From Lachnospiraceae bacterium (GTDB lineage Bacteria > Bacillota_A > Clostridia > Lachnospirales > Lachnospiraceae), in NCBI GenBank assembly GCA_024699595.1, contig JAILPG010000053.1:1-5485 (forward strand): a stretch of 5,485 nt of DNA, read 5' to 3'. Below the pieces are notes generated by a model. It saw only the letters and a program-made list of their open reading frames with translations, was not told where the DNA came from and did not search any database. Of the stretch, positions 4,852-5,485 are shown piece after piece; the stretch's first letter is position 1; every line of letters begins with the position of its first letter. Both the position numbers and the translations under genes were made by a program.

Positions 4852-5485
4852 CTATTTCTTTGCAATGCACTGAAACGAAAACGGTGATATCTTTCTGTAT
4901 TTCACTTTTCGGAATCCCGCATTATGCACAAGCTGAAGAATCCCGTCCCTGTTATACATCTTTACATCTCCCGCTTTCATGCGTGGAAAACAGTAGTTTG
5001 CTATAGCTCTGACCGGAGCTATGCAATCCATATCGTTAAGCAGCAGGTAACCACCGTTTTGAAGAATCCTGTACATTTCATCTACAGCTTTTTGAGGATG
5101 AGGATAATGATGTATGCTCATGTTGCAGGTTACGACTTTATATTTTTCATCTTCTATAGGCATGTTTTCAGAATCACCGACAAGAGCATTCACGTTTCCG
5201 AAAAGTCGTGATTTTGTAACTTCTATCATTTCCTCAGACAAATCCAATGCAGATAGCTTTATATCAGCAAAGTTTCTGTGTACTTCCTCAAGGAATGCCC
5301 CCGGACCGCATCCAATATCGATCAAATTATCCGGATTTATTCTCTTTATAACAGCAAGAGCATATTTATAGTCATGTTTCCAATAACCTGCGTGAGCCAG
5401 TTTTGAACTCTTATGCGTATTAAAATATTCCCTGGACTTTTCCTTCGCGTCATCGCTTCTTTGTGGTTTATAACTATCAGCTTTC
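4852..5485 (-). CDS. Class I SAM-dependent methyltransferase, N-terminus cut by window edge
   Basis: A cytosolic enzyme that transfers a methyl group from S-adenosylmethionine; 210 residues are visible and the frame is open to the right edge with no ATG inside. The SAM-binding motif I is LIDIGCGPGAF (54-64). An acidic residue ends strand 2 (ALDLS, Asp81), GDSENMP (103-109) is motif II/III, and the motif IV region CNMSIHHYPHP (120-130) is Methyltransf_11-like. The region before motif I (REYFNTHKSS...WKHDY) looks like a normal family N-terminus, so only a few residues are probably missing. TTG at 5325 lies within the conserved strand before GCGPG and is not a credible start. The stop is TAG at 4854-4852. 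A small-molecule substrate is likely, but nothing here defines it. Confidence 0.9.
   Translation of the reverse strand, partial: KADSYKPQRSDDAKEKSREYFNTHKSSKLAHAGYWKHDYKYALAVIKRINPDNLIDIGCGPGAFLEEVHRNFADIKLSALDLSEEMIEVTKSRLFGNVNALVGDSENMPIEDEKYKVVTCNMSIHHYPHPQKAVDEMYRILQNGGYLLLNDMDCIAPVRAIANYCFPRMKAGDVKMYNRDGILQLVHNAGFRKVKYRKISPFSFQCIAKK

Overview
The window is an all-minus-strand stretch of a bacterial genome, read from right to left. The likely source is a Clostridia-class anaerobe, probably a Lachnospiraceae-like lineage. This rests on strong GGAGG ribosome binding sites, moderate-to-low GC, and the family mix: DUF3793, a short 140-residue flavodoxin, a PF14196-type hydrolase and a clostridial-style TetR beside an ABC exporter-type gene. 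The taxonomic call is inference.

Layout in transcription order. (1) A SAM-dependent methyltransferase enters at the right edge (5485-4852, N-terminus cut off). (2) A 146-bp gap holds a hairpin and an 18-bp palindromic box. (3) A probable L-2-amino-thiazoline-4-carboxylate hydrolase-family protein (4705-3989) is followed by a small two-helix membrane protein interrupted by an in-frame TAG (3959-3753). (4) After a hairpin and a second copy of the box come a DUF3793 protein (3680-3108) and a flavodoxin (3075-2653), closely spaced and probably one operon. (5) A TetR-like remnant without its DNA-binding domain (2604-2236) and about 130 bp of non-coding or degraded sequence follow. (6) An intact TetR regulator (2083-1469) has a clear promoter overlapped by two palindromes. 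(7) After another hairpin and the third copy of the box comes an ABC transporter with fused permease and ATPase (from 1383), which has an in-frame TGA at codon 18 and runs to the left edge.

The main finding is the repeated GTTAGC-N4-GCTAAC palindrome. It lies 10 to 26 bases upstream of three separate start codons (ABC transporter, DUF3793-flavodoxin, hydrolase). It looks like the operator of one regulator tying these units into a local regulon. The half-sites resemble DtxR/IdeR-type metal-regulator sites, and flavodoxin is a classic iron-sparing protein, so iron or another metal is a reasonable but unproven signal.

The second notable point is damage. The left 79 bases are a 94% identical inverted copy of bases 520-598 inside the ABC gene, and they break its ATPase domain. 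The ABC gene and the small membrane gene each carry one in-frame stop. One TetR gene is reduced to its ligand-binding part. The left edge may be an assembly or amplification chimera; the other lesions may be real decay or sequence errors.
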